Shown here: positions 1 through 7,067 of the stretch, piece by piece
How the letters are laid out: the number at the start of each line of letters is the position of its first letter
Numbering within the stretch: the first letter of the stretch is position 1
Assembly: GCF_031426495.1 (NCBI RefSeq)
Contig: NZ_JANPLK010000090.1
Span: forward strand, 1 to 29,019
DNA from: Gemmatimonas sp.
Lineage (GTDB): Bacteria > Gemmatimonadota > Gemmatimonadetes > Gemmatimonadales > Gemmatimonadaceae
Direction of reading: 5' to 3'
Length of the DNA stretch: 29,019 bases
Program-made: the position numbers and the translations under genes
Notes under the pieces: model-generated
Seen by the model: only the letters and a program-made list of their open reading frames with translations
What the model was told of the DNA's origin: nothing
Database searches by the model: none

Positions 1-2
1 GC

Positions 3-134
3 ACTGATTTGTCCGCGTATACCCAACGCGATCTCGATCGGGTCGCCCACGAAGTGAATACGCGTCCGCGAAAAACCCTCGGCTTCCGCACGCCGGCAGC
101 TATCTTCGCTGAGAGCGTTGCACCGACTCGTTGA
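3..134 (+). CDS. IS30-family transposase, C-terminal end (cut by window edge)
   Basis: Forty-three codons are open from the window edge to a TGA at 132-134. The reading contains NTRPRKTLGFRTPA, the well-known C-terminal signature of IS30-family DDE transposases, which cut and join the ends of their own element. The catalytic core lies outside the window. The last codons overlap what looks like the terminal inverted repeat of the element: the stretch ending TTGAATCCGCC recurs at the end of the second IS30 tail at 28887-29019. Immediately after it, at 142, the sequence becomes repeat A, so the IS seems to have landed inside that repeat. Family assignment is firm; intactness of the element cannot be judged. 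Confidence 0.85.
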   Translation, partial: TDLSAYTQRDLDRVAHEVNTRPRKTLGFRTPAAIFAESVAPTR

Positions 135-141
135 ATCCGCC
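117..141 (+). repeat. Probable right terminal inverted repeat of the left IS30 element
   Basis: This 25-base stretch overlaps the transposase stop codon and matches the end of the right-hand IS30 tail (28887-28911, opposite strand) at 20 of 25 positions by eye, with the outer eleven bases TTGAATCCGCC identical. The boundary at 141 is inferred because repeat A sequence starts at 142. The other end of the element is not in the window. Confidence 0.6.
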
Positions 142-371
142 TGGTATAGTGTTCAGAATTCAGCAACGACAGTCCACAGTGCCGAGCGGGTTTCGTGGAT
201 CTGACGATTCACGCGGTCCGCGCTCGGCACTCGCGCGGGACCACCACCAGCCCCCCGCCGTCCGCACACGCAGTAAGGAAATTCTCGCCACTGAGCACTG
301 TAGCTGCTCGACACTGACCACTATACCAGTCTGACGCCTGTACTCAGAACACTGAGCACTGATCCGCCCAA
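142..371. repeat. Repeat A, copy 1 (nested palindrome, left arm truncated by IS30)
   Basis: This is one of three copies of a long non-coding repeat (others 2148-2256 and 3769-4086). It begins TGGTATAGTGTTCAGA and ends at the ACTGAGCACTGAT stretch before the abiEii-like gene. Internally it has a perfect 10-bp stem, GTGCCGAGCG at 179-188 pairing with CGCTCGGCAC at 221-230, and an outer imperfect palindrome whose right arm (about 290-360) mirrors the left arm. Compared with copy 3, the outer half of the left arm is missing exactly where the IS30 element ends. It separates the IS30 tail from the stop codon of the AbiEii-like toxin. It could be a mobile palindromic element or a bidirectional terminator. 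Confidence 0.8.
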
Positions 372-389
372 TCCCGCGCCGTTCAGCAG

Positions 390-1307
390 TTAACCCGCCT
401 CGAACAGCACGGCCAGCTTCGCATGCTGTTCCGCGAATTTCGAAGGGTTTGTTCGCCGGAGTTGCTCGAGGTTGTGGCGCTTCCATCGTACGCCTGGAAG
501 TTGTGAGACGTGCGGTACCCCTGCGAGTTGAACGTCTTGTTCGCCCGCAACGAGTGAGAGCAGAAAAGTACGTTCCGATACATCGAGTCCGGCCTGGATC
601 TCCCTGATCATGCGAGTGCGCGTGGCCAGCAGATCCCCCAACGGCACCGGATCGCGAGTCATTCCCGCGAAGCTTCCGGTGTATGCGAGCTGAATGTCTG
701 CTTCCATCGGGTAAAGCAGTTCGTGCACAGGGCGGTTGTGACTCGCGACGTGCACCACGAACGCCCGCCGAACGGCAGGCGTGATACCCTCATGTTCGAA
801 CAGCTGCAACACATCGAATAGGTCTCGTGGGTGCTGACGATCCAATGCCGCCGCCAGCTTTCCACCGTATGTATCCTCGAACGATGTAATTGGCAGCTCC
901 AAGTCAGCCTTCAAGACGTCGCTAGCATGCGGATTCATCGCCATGATACGAATGGGACTAACCGTGCCGCGCATGACCGTGTTCACCTCGACTTTGACGG
1001 TGATGTCATCGCGCCGTATGACTAGCTTCGACTCGCTGTCGATCGTGAGCGGCGTGCTGGTTCTGAATCCCCGCGCACGCAGTCGCTCGGCCATGGCGCG
1101 GACGGACGTATCGATTTGCGCGACGGCCTCCGTGCGCGGGACGGCATAGTCGCGGAATACAAGGTCGAGATCCACCGACAACCGCGGCATGTCTCGGTAA
1201 AAGAGGTTGATCGCCGTGCCACCCTTCAGCGCGAATGTTTCGTCCACAAAAACGCTCGGCGCGACCTGTGTCAGCAATCGCGCTGTTCGTAGATACGAAT
1301 CGTTCAT
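390..1307 (-). CDS. abiEii: AbiEii/AbiGii-family nucleotidyltransferase toxin (type IV TA)
   Basis: This 305-residue protein has the nucleotidyltransferase signature of AbiEii toxins: KGGTAINLFYRD at residues 28-39 (GG at 29-30) followed by LSVDLDLVF with acidic residues D46 and D48. Further on is the family motif YGGKLAAALDRQHPRDLFDV. Such toxins are thought to transfer nucleotides to cellular RNA and arrest growth, and the pair can act in abortive phage defence. The ATG overlaps the stop codon of the upstream AbiEi-like gene by four bases (1304-1307), so the two are probably translationally coupled. The gene ends in repeat A copy 1. Identification is by motif; the exact subfamily is not determined. 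Confidence 0.88.
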   Translation of the reverse strand: MNDSYLRTARLLTQVAPSVFVDETFALKGGTAINLFYRDMPRLSVDLDLVFRDYAVPRTEAVAQIDTSVRAMAERLRARGFRTSTPLTIDSESKLVIRRDDITVKVEVNTVMRGTVSPIRIMAMNPHASDVLKADLELPITSFEDTYGGKLAAALDRQHPRDLFDVLQLFEHEGITPAVRRAFVVHVASHNRPVHELLYPMEADIQLAYTGSFAGMTRDPVPLGDLLATRTRMIREIQAGLDVSERTFLLSLVAGEQDVQLAGVPHVSQLPGVRWKRHNLEQLRRTNPSKFAEQHAKLAVLFEAG

Positions 1308-2041
1308 GGTGGAAGCACCAGTAGTCCATCACGGGTACGTGCGACCCACGGCGACTTGCTGCCGGTGGGGAGCGTACTCGCATTAAGCTTCGAAGCCCAC
1401 GGCGCCCGTAGTTCGTGTCCCAACTGAAGGCAGAGCCGAACCGTCTTGACGCTCGTACAACGGGTGAGCAGATCACGAAGCACTCGCGCTCGGAGCGCAT
1501 GGACACTCTCTGCGAGCTCTCGCACTTCCTTGAGCGGCTGTCGAACGCCGACCTCGCTCAAGAGTTCTAGCCATCCGCGCTCGGGATCAGAAACCAGTGG
1601 ATTGGCAGCATCGCCGGTCCAACGGTCCACGTACAACAGCTCCTCGCCCGTCTCATTGAAGAGTCGCTTCCGGTGATACTCGGCAGGGAATCGCGACGAA
1701 AACCAGAGCGGTAACCGAGCCGCATGCAGGCCGTATAGATGAAGGAGTGGCTGCTGCGTCACGTAGTGACGAACGCCGTGCCAGTCGAGCGCAGTTTTAC
1801 CGCCTACGTGGAAGCCATCAAAGCTCGCCTCAAGCGCTCTCAAGCTGGGGTTGACGTAAAGCGCCGCGCCCGGCTGGCTGTACACTCCGCGGGCGATCCT
1901 GGTAAGCCAACCAGCACGGGCGTAATGCACCGCGAGGTATTTGGAGATCCCGAGCTCGGCGAGTTCGGATGAAGTGATCGGCTGCCCAGGGCGAAGCTTC
2001 GCGTACAGCGTCTTTAGCTTTGCAGTCGGTATAGTAGCCAT
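1304..2041 (-). CDS. abiEi: AbiEi-family antitoxin / transcriptional regulator (type IV TA)
   Basis: This 245-residue protein starts with a winged-helix segment typical of AbiEi antitoxins: ITSSELAELGISKYLAVHYA, then GWLTRIARGVYS and HVGGKTALDWHGV. The rest resembles the AbiEi C-terminal region. AbiEi proteins counter the AbiEii toxin without forming a stable complex (type IV) and repress their own promoter by binding inverted repeats. Two inverted repeats lie just upstream (2064-2081 and 2097-2113), which fits autoregulation. The stop overlaps the start of the toxin gene by four bases. The ATG at 2039-2041 follows AT-rich sequence unlike the surrounding genes. Confidence 0.87.
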   Translation of the reverse strand: MATIPTAKLKTLYAKLRPGQPITSSELAELGISKYLAVHYARAGWLTRIARGVYSQPGAALYVNPSLRALEASFDGFHVGGKTALDWHGVRHYVTQQPLLHLYGLHAARLPLWFSSRFPAEYHRKRLFNETGEELLYVDRWTGDAANPLVSDPERGWLELLSEVGVRQPLKEVRELAESVHALRARVLRDLLTRCTSVKTVRLCLQLGHELRAPWASKLNASTLPTGSKSPWVARTRDGLLVLPP

Positions 2042-2140
2042 ACTACGATACTATGCATTTTTTCAAATACTGCAATATTTGACATTGCCAGTCTTATAGT
2101 AGTATTACTACTACTTCTGTTACTATTTCAAACATCAGAT
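2042..2140 (-). promoter_or_regulatory. Putative abiE promoter/operator region
   Basis: This AT-rich stretch lies directly upstream of the AbiEi-like gene. It carries two inverted repeats: CAAATA..TATTTG at 2064-2081 and TAGTAGTA-T-TACTACTA at 2097-2113, the second perfect around one central base. A further TAGTA/TACTA motif surrounds the start codon (2031-2052). Known AbiEi antitoxins repress their operon through inverted repeats, so these are candidate operators. Exact -35 and -10 boxes are not assigned. Confidence 0.5.
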
Positions 2141-2147
2141 TGGCCAT

Positions 2148-2256
2148 CGCACACGCAGTCAGGAAATTCTCGCAACTGAGCACTGTATCTGCTGGACTCT
2201 GACCACTATACCAAGTCTGAAGCCAGAATTCAGAACACTGAGTACTGAGTACTTAG
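2148..2256. repeat. Repeat A, copy 2 (right half only)
   Basis: From CGCACACGCAGT to the ACTGAGTACTGAGTACT stretch, this copy matches the right half of copies 1 and 3, including the CTGGACTCTGACCACTATACC arm. The left arm and the inner GTGCCGAGCG stem are absent. It lies in the divergent gap between the abiE promoter and the Fic gene, and its last bases (ACTTAG at 2251-2256) contain the in-frame stop immediately upstream of the Fic reading frame. The gap 2042-2376 holds no other gene. Confidence 0.75.
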
Positions 2257-2376
2257 AAGTCCCTCGCGACCCCCTCGCGCCGAGCATCCCTCAAGCCTTC
2301 GTCGCTGTGGCCTGACCTCGTTATCAGCACCGCTGAGACGAGCGATGCGATCCTTCGGGCGACCGCAGCCGGCCAT

Positions 2377-3771
2377 TTGAAATCCTTGGCGCGGCCGTTC
2401 TACACGCCGGCGATCGACGAGGATCCGGCAACCGTGTTGCGTCGAAATGTGTGGAAAGTCGTCGGCTCCCTCGTCCCTGGCGGCGTCATCTCCTTTCGGA
2501 CCGCACTCGAGGCGCGGCCAGCGGAGGACGGGACGGTTTTCCTCGTAAGCACCGGGAAGTATCAGCGAGACTTGCCCGGTCTCCGCATTCGTGCCATTGC
2601 CGGTCCGCCACCGCAACCGACAGATGCACCGTTCATCTCGGGCTTGTACCTCGCGTCGCGCGCGCGCGCCATGATGGAGACGCTCCTTCCCTCCCGAGCT
2701 CGCGGCACCGTAGCGCGGGGCCTGACGGCGGCCGAACTCGAGTTCTGGCTGGAGAAGGACTTCCAGTCGGGCGGCGAAAGCGCGCTGAACCGACTTCGCG
2801 ATGCCGCACGCACGATGACGGCAACGTTGAATACCGCCAACGAGTTCTCGTTGCTTGACCGTTTGATCGGCCAGCTGCTTGGGACGCGAGCGAACGCGCC
2901 AACGAGCGCGATCGCACGGCTCGCGGGTCGACCCTATGACGTCGAGCGCCTCGCCCTCTTTGATACGCTTTTCGCCGCGCTGCAGGACTACAGCGGTACT
3001 CGTCGGCCATTCGGCGCGGCATCGCACGACGTATTCGCGACGCAGTCGTTCTTCGATGCGTACTTCTCGAATTTCATCGAAGGCACCGAATTCGAAGTCG
3101 CGGAAGCACGCGCCATCGTATTTGACCAGGTGATTCCGAGCGTACGCCCGTTGGACGCGCACGATGTACTCGGCACGTTCGCTGTGGTCGGCAGCCGCCA
3201 GACTATGAACCACAGTATCCGCGACGACCGCGATGCCACCGACTTTGCCGAGCGACTGCAGCGACTTCATGCGCGCATCATGGAGCAACGGACCGATAGC
3301 CGGCCGGGGCAGTTCAAGACGAAACACAATCGCGCCGGCGACACGCGCTTCGTCGCTCCCGAACACGTGTTGGGCACGCTGGACTACGGCTACGAGATGA
3401 CACGTGCCCTTGCGACGCCATTCCAACGTGCCGTCGCCATCATGTTCGTGCTGTCCGAAATACACCCGTTCGACGACGGCAATGGAAGAATCGCGCGGGC
3501 GTTCATGAACGCAGAACTCGTAGCGGCGAACGAAGCGCGCATGATCATCCCGACAGTGTACCGAGACGACTACCTCACCAGACTCCGGACCCTGAGCCGC
3601 GGAGGAGAACCACACGCGCTGATCAAGGTCCTCGACTTCGCACAACGCTGGACGGCGGCGATCGACTGGACAAGCTTGGCCAGCGCCGAAGCATCGATGG
3701 CCGAGACGAACGCATTTGTGAGACCGAGTAGCGAGAGTGTGCTGAGACTGCCGGTGACGCGGGGGCGGTGA
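2377..3771 (+). CDS. Fic-family (AMPylase-type) protein with AbiEi-like N-terminus
   Basis: The C-terminal half has a complete Fic motif, HPFDDGNGRIAR, at residues 363-374 (numbered from the TTG at 2377). The catalytic His and Mg/ATP-binding residues are intact, so AMP transfer to a target protein is plausible. Residues 231-236 (SNFIEG) match the Fic inhibitory motif (S/T)xxxE(G/N), which places it with self-inhibited Fic proteins. The N-terminal ~150 residues resemble the AbiEi winged-helix/DUF6088 type (RRNVWKVVGSLVPGGVISFR, LPGLRIRAIAGPP). Protein-like sequence of the same family (DLVISTAETSDAILRATAAG) continues upstream to about 2290, where no ATG, GTG or TTG exists; only a CTG at 2305 is in frame. 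Repeat A copy 2 sits just before it, so the 5' end may be damaged or use an unusual start. Confidence 0.8.
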   Translation: MKSLARPFYTPAIDEDPATVLRRNVWKVVGSLVPGGVISFRTALEARPAEDGTVFLVSTGKYQRDLPGLRIRAIAGPPPQPTDAPFISGLYLASRARAMMETLLPSRARGTVARGLTAAELEFWLEKDFQSGGESALNRLRDAARTMTATLNTANEFSLLDRLIGQLLGTRANAPTSAIARLAGRPYDVERLALFDTLFAALQDYSGTRRPFGAASHDVFATQSFFDAYFSNFIEGTEFEVAEARAIVFDQVIPSVRPLDAHDVLGTFAVVGSRQTMNHSIRDDRDATDFAERLQRLHARIMEQRTDSRPGQFKTKHNRAGDTRFVAPEHVLGTLDYGYEMTRALATPFQRAVAIMFVLSEIHPFDDGNGRIARAFMNAELVAANEARMIIPTVYRDDYLTRLRTLSRGGEPHALIKVLDFAQRWTAAIDWTSLASAEASMAETNAFVRPSSESVLRLPVTRGR

Positions 3772-4086
3772 ACTGCTGAACTGCGCAACTGCCCAGTCTC
3801 AGTACTCAGTGTTCTGAGTACAGGCGTCAGACTGGGTATAGTGTTCAGAGTCCAGCAACGACAGTCCACAGTGCCGAGCGGGTTTAGCGGATCTGACGAT
3901 CGCGAGACTTTCGCTCGGCACTTTGCATTGGGGCATCAACGGATCTCGCGGTCGCACACGCAGTAAGGAAATTCTCGCCACTGAGCACTGTAGCTGCTGG
4001 ACTCTGATCACTATACCAGTCTGACGCCAGAATTCAGAACACTGAGTACTCAGTACTGGGCAGTTCAGCGCAGTTCAGCGCAGTTA
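3769..4086. repeat. Repeat A, copy 3 (full length, between convergent genes)
   Basis: This is the most complete copy. It begins at the Fic stop codon (TGAACTGCTGAACTGC) and ends at the stop codon of the convergent dockerin gene, which contains two and a half CAGTTCAGCG units (4061-4086). The left (3769-3860) and right (3990-4086) arms are imperfect inverted repeats of each other over roughly 90 bp. An inner perfect stem pairs GTGCCGAGCG (3871-3880) with CGCTCGGCAC (3912-3921). The central part is shared with copy 1 (CGCACACGCAGTAAGGAAAT). No coding potential is evident. It probably also terminates transcription of both flanking genes; no uridine tract is seen. Confidence 0.82.
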
Positions 4087-6543
4087 CTGCTGCTTCCCCA
4101 CGCAAAGCGTCGCGCTCGCCGAACCTACCGCGAACTGCAGAATCGACAGCACATCACCCGAGTCCAGCGTGCCGTTACAGTTCGCATCCGCGCGCGGCAT
4201 CGGGTTCGGCGCGCTCGCTGGCAGCACACCGACCAGCGCCTGTTGCGCCAGCGACGCATCGAATGCATTCACGAATCCATCGGCGTTTACATCACCGCGC
4301 AGCACGCTCGCTCCAGTCACGATCGTGGTGGCCCACAGTCCGCGGCCGTACGTGCTGGCGTAGAGATTTCCTGTGGCCGCCTGGTACGCGAGGTCCAGCA
4401 CGCGCGCGTTCGGAAATCCCTGATTGGCCGCGCTCCACGACGCGCCGTTGTCGGTGGACTCGTAAATGCCGACATCCGCCGCTGCGAAGATTCTCGACGT
4501 GCCCGGCACCATGACGACGGCGTTGAACGGAATGTCCGGCAGCGCCGCGCTCAAGTTCGCCCAATTCGCCCCGAAATCATCGGTGGCGTACACGTGGCCG
4601 GTGCCTGTGCCGGAATGCGTGACGACAGCACGGCCCGCGACGGCGGCATCAGGGGCAATGTCGGTCACCGCGCGGAGCGGTAGCGCGCTCGAGACCAGGG
4701 TGAACGTGGCGCCGGCGTCTTGCGAGAGTTGCACATTGCCGTCGCTGGTGCCCACCCAGATCACGCGAGAGTCTACGGGTGAGAGCGCGAGACTCGTGAT
4801 CGTCGCCCCACCACCGCGCGTGAGATCTCCGGTGAGGATGCCCCACTGCACGCCCTCGTTCGTGGTACGCCACAACCGGTAGGTGGCGTAGTACAGCGTG
4901 GCCGAGTTGAGCGGGTCGATCACCATGGGCGAGAGGAATGCTTTCCGGTCGCTGCTGGTGAAACCGCGCTGTGTCTGCCCGATGCTCGTGCCCAGCGGAT
5001 TGCGCGTCACACGCACGATGAATCCCGTGCCGTAGCTGGTCGTCCAGAAGACGTTCGAGTTGGTCGGGCTGAAGGCATTCCATCCGCCATCGCCACTCGG
5101 CGCCGACATCGTCCAGAAACCCGAGCCGAAGCCCCAGAGCGAGCTGTTGTCCTGCAGTCCGCCGGCAATGAAATCGGGAATCGTGGGGTGTACCGCGATG
5201 CCGGGATAGAACTGCGTGACCGCGATGTTCGTGTTGCGACTCACCCAGCTGTTGCCACGATCGTACGACGCGTGCACTCCACCATCACAGCCGCCCACGA
5301 TCACGTTCGGGTCACTCGGCGCATACTCGAACGCATGCCAGTCCACGTGCAGGTCGTAGGCAATCACCGAGAAGCTCTGCCCGCCGTCGCGCGACCGGTA
5401 CATGCGCGATCCGCCCAGGATCACCGTATTGGCATCCTGCGGGTCAACCTCGAGCACCAGGTCGTACGTGCCCTGCGTACCGAAGTCGAGTCGCGGCTGC
5501 CCGCCGTACACGCCCTGTGCGGTGAGCACCGTGGGCGTGGCACTGACGCCGTCGAGACGGACCAGCTTGTCCATGCGCGCGCTCACCACTTCCACCGCCC
5601 ACACCGAATTCGGCGTCGTGGGCGATACCGCGAGCGATATGCGCTGCACCGTGGTGCCGGTGGAATACACTTGGCTCCACGTGGCGCCGCGATCGGTAGA
5701 ACGATAGACACCGTTGGTGCCATTTCCCGCGGCGGCCCGCGCCGCCCAGACGATGTTGTCGTTGGCCGGGTCGAATTCCACATCACTCACGAAGCCCGTG
5801 AGCACCGTGGTCCAGGCCGAGCCGCTGTTAATGCTGCGATGCAGTCCGTTGTTGGCCGCATATAGCACCACACTCGTGTTCTGCGTGCCCGCCAGGCTGG
5901 GCGCCACGCGAATGCGGTATGCGCGATTGGCCAGCGAGCCGTTCACCGGTGCCAGCACGCCGGCGCCGTTGATCTCGGTCCACGAAGTGCCGCCGTCGAA
6001 GGAGCGCAACAGGCCACACCCGTTCGACTGCGTGGGCTCGCCAGTGCCCACGTACACGATGTTTGGATTCACCGGATCGATCGCGATCGACCCCGTGTTC
6101 AGCGAACACTGATTGTCGGTGAGCGGTGTCCACGTGGCACCACCGTTGTTCGTGCGCCACACGCCGCCCGAGGCGGAACCCGCGTACACGATGCTCGGAT
6201 TCGTGGGATGAATGGCGATGGCGCGAATGCGTCCACCATCGGCGTTCGGCGACGATCCATAAAAGCCGCTGGTCTGGAATCCAAACGGACCCACCGAGCG
6301 CCACGGTGCCACCTGAATGCTTGACGCCGCGCCCGAGGTGGCACGAGCCGACGCACGGAAGGCGGTTGCGCGCGCCGCGTACACCGGGTTCTGCGTGTAC
6401 TCGCCAAACGGGTACGCCCGCAACTGCTCCATCCACTCGCGACGTACTTCGAAGCCCGCCTCGCGCTGCTCTTCCACCTGTGCCTGTGCCATGTGCGGCG
6501 CCACCATCAGCGCCAACACCGTCAACGTCCGCGTCGCGTTCAC
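4084..6543 (-). CDS. Secreted Asp-box (VPS10/BNR-type) propeller protein with C-terminal dockerin
   Basis: This 819-residue protein starts with a signal peptide (LTVLALMVAPHMAQAQ). About ten Asp-box motifs of the form S-x-D-x-G-x-x-W follow, for example RSTDRGATWSQV, RSFDGGTSWTEI and ESTDNGASWSAA, as in sortilin/VPS10 and BNR-type propellers. Residues ~748-819 form a type I dockerin with two calcium loops: DVNADGFVNAFD (751-762) and DANCNGTLDSGD (786-797). Dockerins bind cohesins, and cohesin-like domains are encoded by the two genes just upstream in the operon. The GTG start at 6541-6543 overlaps the upstream stop by four bases. No catalytic glycosidase motif was recognised, so a binding or structural role is more likely than hydrolysis. 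Confidence 0.88.
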   Translation of the reverse strand: MNATRTLTVLALMVAPHMAQAQVEEQREAGFEVRREWMEQLRAYPFGEYTQNPVYAARATAFRASARATSGAASSIQVAPWRSVGPFGFQTSGFYGSSPNADGGRIRAIAIHPTNPSIVYAGSASGGVWRTNNGGATWTPLTDNQCSLNTGSIAIDPVNPNIVYVGTGEPTQSNGCGLLRSFDGGTSWTEINGAGVLAPVNGSLANRAYRIRVAPSLAGTQNTSVVLYAANNGLHRSINSGSAWTTVLTGFVSDVEFDPANDNIVWAARAAAGNGTNGVYRSTDRGATWSQVYSTGTTVQRISLAVSPTTPNSVWAVEVVSARMDKLVRLDGVSATPTVLTAQGVYGGQPRLDFGTQGTYDLVLEVDPQDANTVILGGSRMYRSRDGGQSFSVIAYDLHVDWHAFEYAPSDPNVIVGGCDGGVHASYDRGNSWVSRNTNIAVTQFYPGIAVHPTIPDFIAGGLQDNSSLWGFGSGFWTMSAPSGDGGWNAFSPTNSNVFWTTSYGTGFIVRVTRNPLGTSIGQTQRGFTSSDRKAFLSPMVIDPLNSATLYYATYRLWRTTNEGVQWGILTGDLTRGGGATITSLALSPVDSRVIWVGTSDGNVQLSQDAGATFTLVSSALPLRAVTDIAPDAAVAGRAVVTHSGTGTGHVYATDDFGANWANLSAALPDIPFNAVVMVPGTSRIFAAADVGIYESTDNGASWSAANQGFPNARVLDLAYQAATGNLYASTYGRGLWATTIVTGASVLRGDVNADGFVNAFDASLAQQALVGVLPASAPNPMPRADANCNGTLDSGDVLSILQFAVGSASATLCVGKQQ

Positions 6544-7067
6544 TTGAGCACCGCCGTCGGCAGCACGGTGAGACGGTCGCGTATATCGGTGGCATCGGAC
6601 AGGTGCAACTCACTGAGCTGTAGCGACAACGTGGCGGCCGCTTGCTCACTCCGCGCTACGGAACGGGATACGAAGCGCACGCGTGCGAACACGTCGCTCG
6701 TAAACCCGGTAGCATGCGCCGCCGCGATCATCACCCGTCCGCGTGCGGCATTTACGGCGCGCAATGCGCCATCACTCGGGCTCGCGTCGGCGAGGTAGCG
6801 CAGTTGCGTGGTATCGTACTCCACGGCGGCGGTCATACTCACCGCCTTGGCCGTGTTGTCGGCGCCACTCAGTCCGCTCACGCGCACATCGACCGTGATC
6901 ACACTGTCGCCCGCGACCGCCGGCGTGAACACCAGCTGCGCCGTGGCCTGCGCACTCGGCAGCGGACTCACCGCCCCCTCGCCCAACGTATCGCGGCACG
7001 CCGTGGCCACGAGCACGAAGCCCATCGCCATCGCGAGCACCGATCCTGATGTCATGTTGTGTCTCAC
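6540..7067 (-). CDS. Small lipoprotein with a cohesin-like domain
   Basis: This 175-residue protein has a hydrophobic leader ending VLVATAC, a slightly atypical lipobox, so it is probably a lipoprotein anchored at Cys24. The rest resembles a single cohesin: GDSVITVDVRVSGL, then AAVEYDTTQLRYL, RVMIAAAHATG and DVFARVRF in the order seen in cohesin beta-sandwiches. A cohesin would bind the dockerin of the next gene in a calcium-dependent way. The GTG start (7065-7067) overlaps the upstream TGA; an ATG four codons in (7053-7055) is an alternative. The stop also overlaps the next start by four bases. Cohesin assignment is by pattern only and needs profile confirmation. Confidence 0.75.
   Translation of the reverse strand: MRHNMTSGSVLAMAMGFVLVATACRDTLGEGAVSPLPSAQATAQLVFTPAVAGDSVITVDVRVSGLSGADNTAKAVSMTAAVEYDTTQLRYLADASPSDGALRAVNAARGRVMIAAAHATGFTSDVFARVRFVSRSVARSEQAAATLSLQLSELHLSDATDIRDRLTVLPTAVLK

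Noticed and set aside
2230..3645. 471-codon minus-strand frame opposite the Fic gene
   Set aside because: Low-complexity Arg-rich translation; the plus strand carries the complete Fic motif.
142..4086. Repeat A (or B) as integron attC sites
   Set aside because: TA cassettes between palindromic repeats suggest an integron array, but no GTTRRRY/RYYYAAC core pair was found at the repeat ends, cassette orientations are mixed and no integrase is present.
3769..4086. Repeat A as a retron msr/msd
   Set aside because: Inverted ends and inner stem recall retron RNA, but no reverse transcriptase lies near any copy.
4084..6543. Propeller protein as a sialidase
   Set aside because: Asp-box motifs also occur in sialidases, but no arginine triad (FRIP) motif or other catalytic signature was seen.
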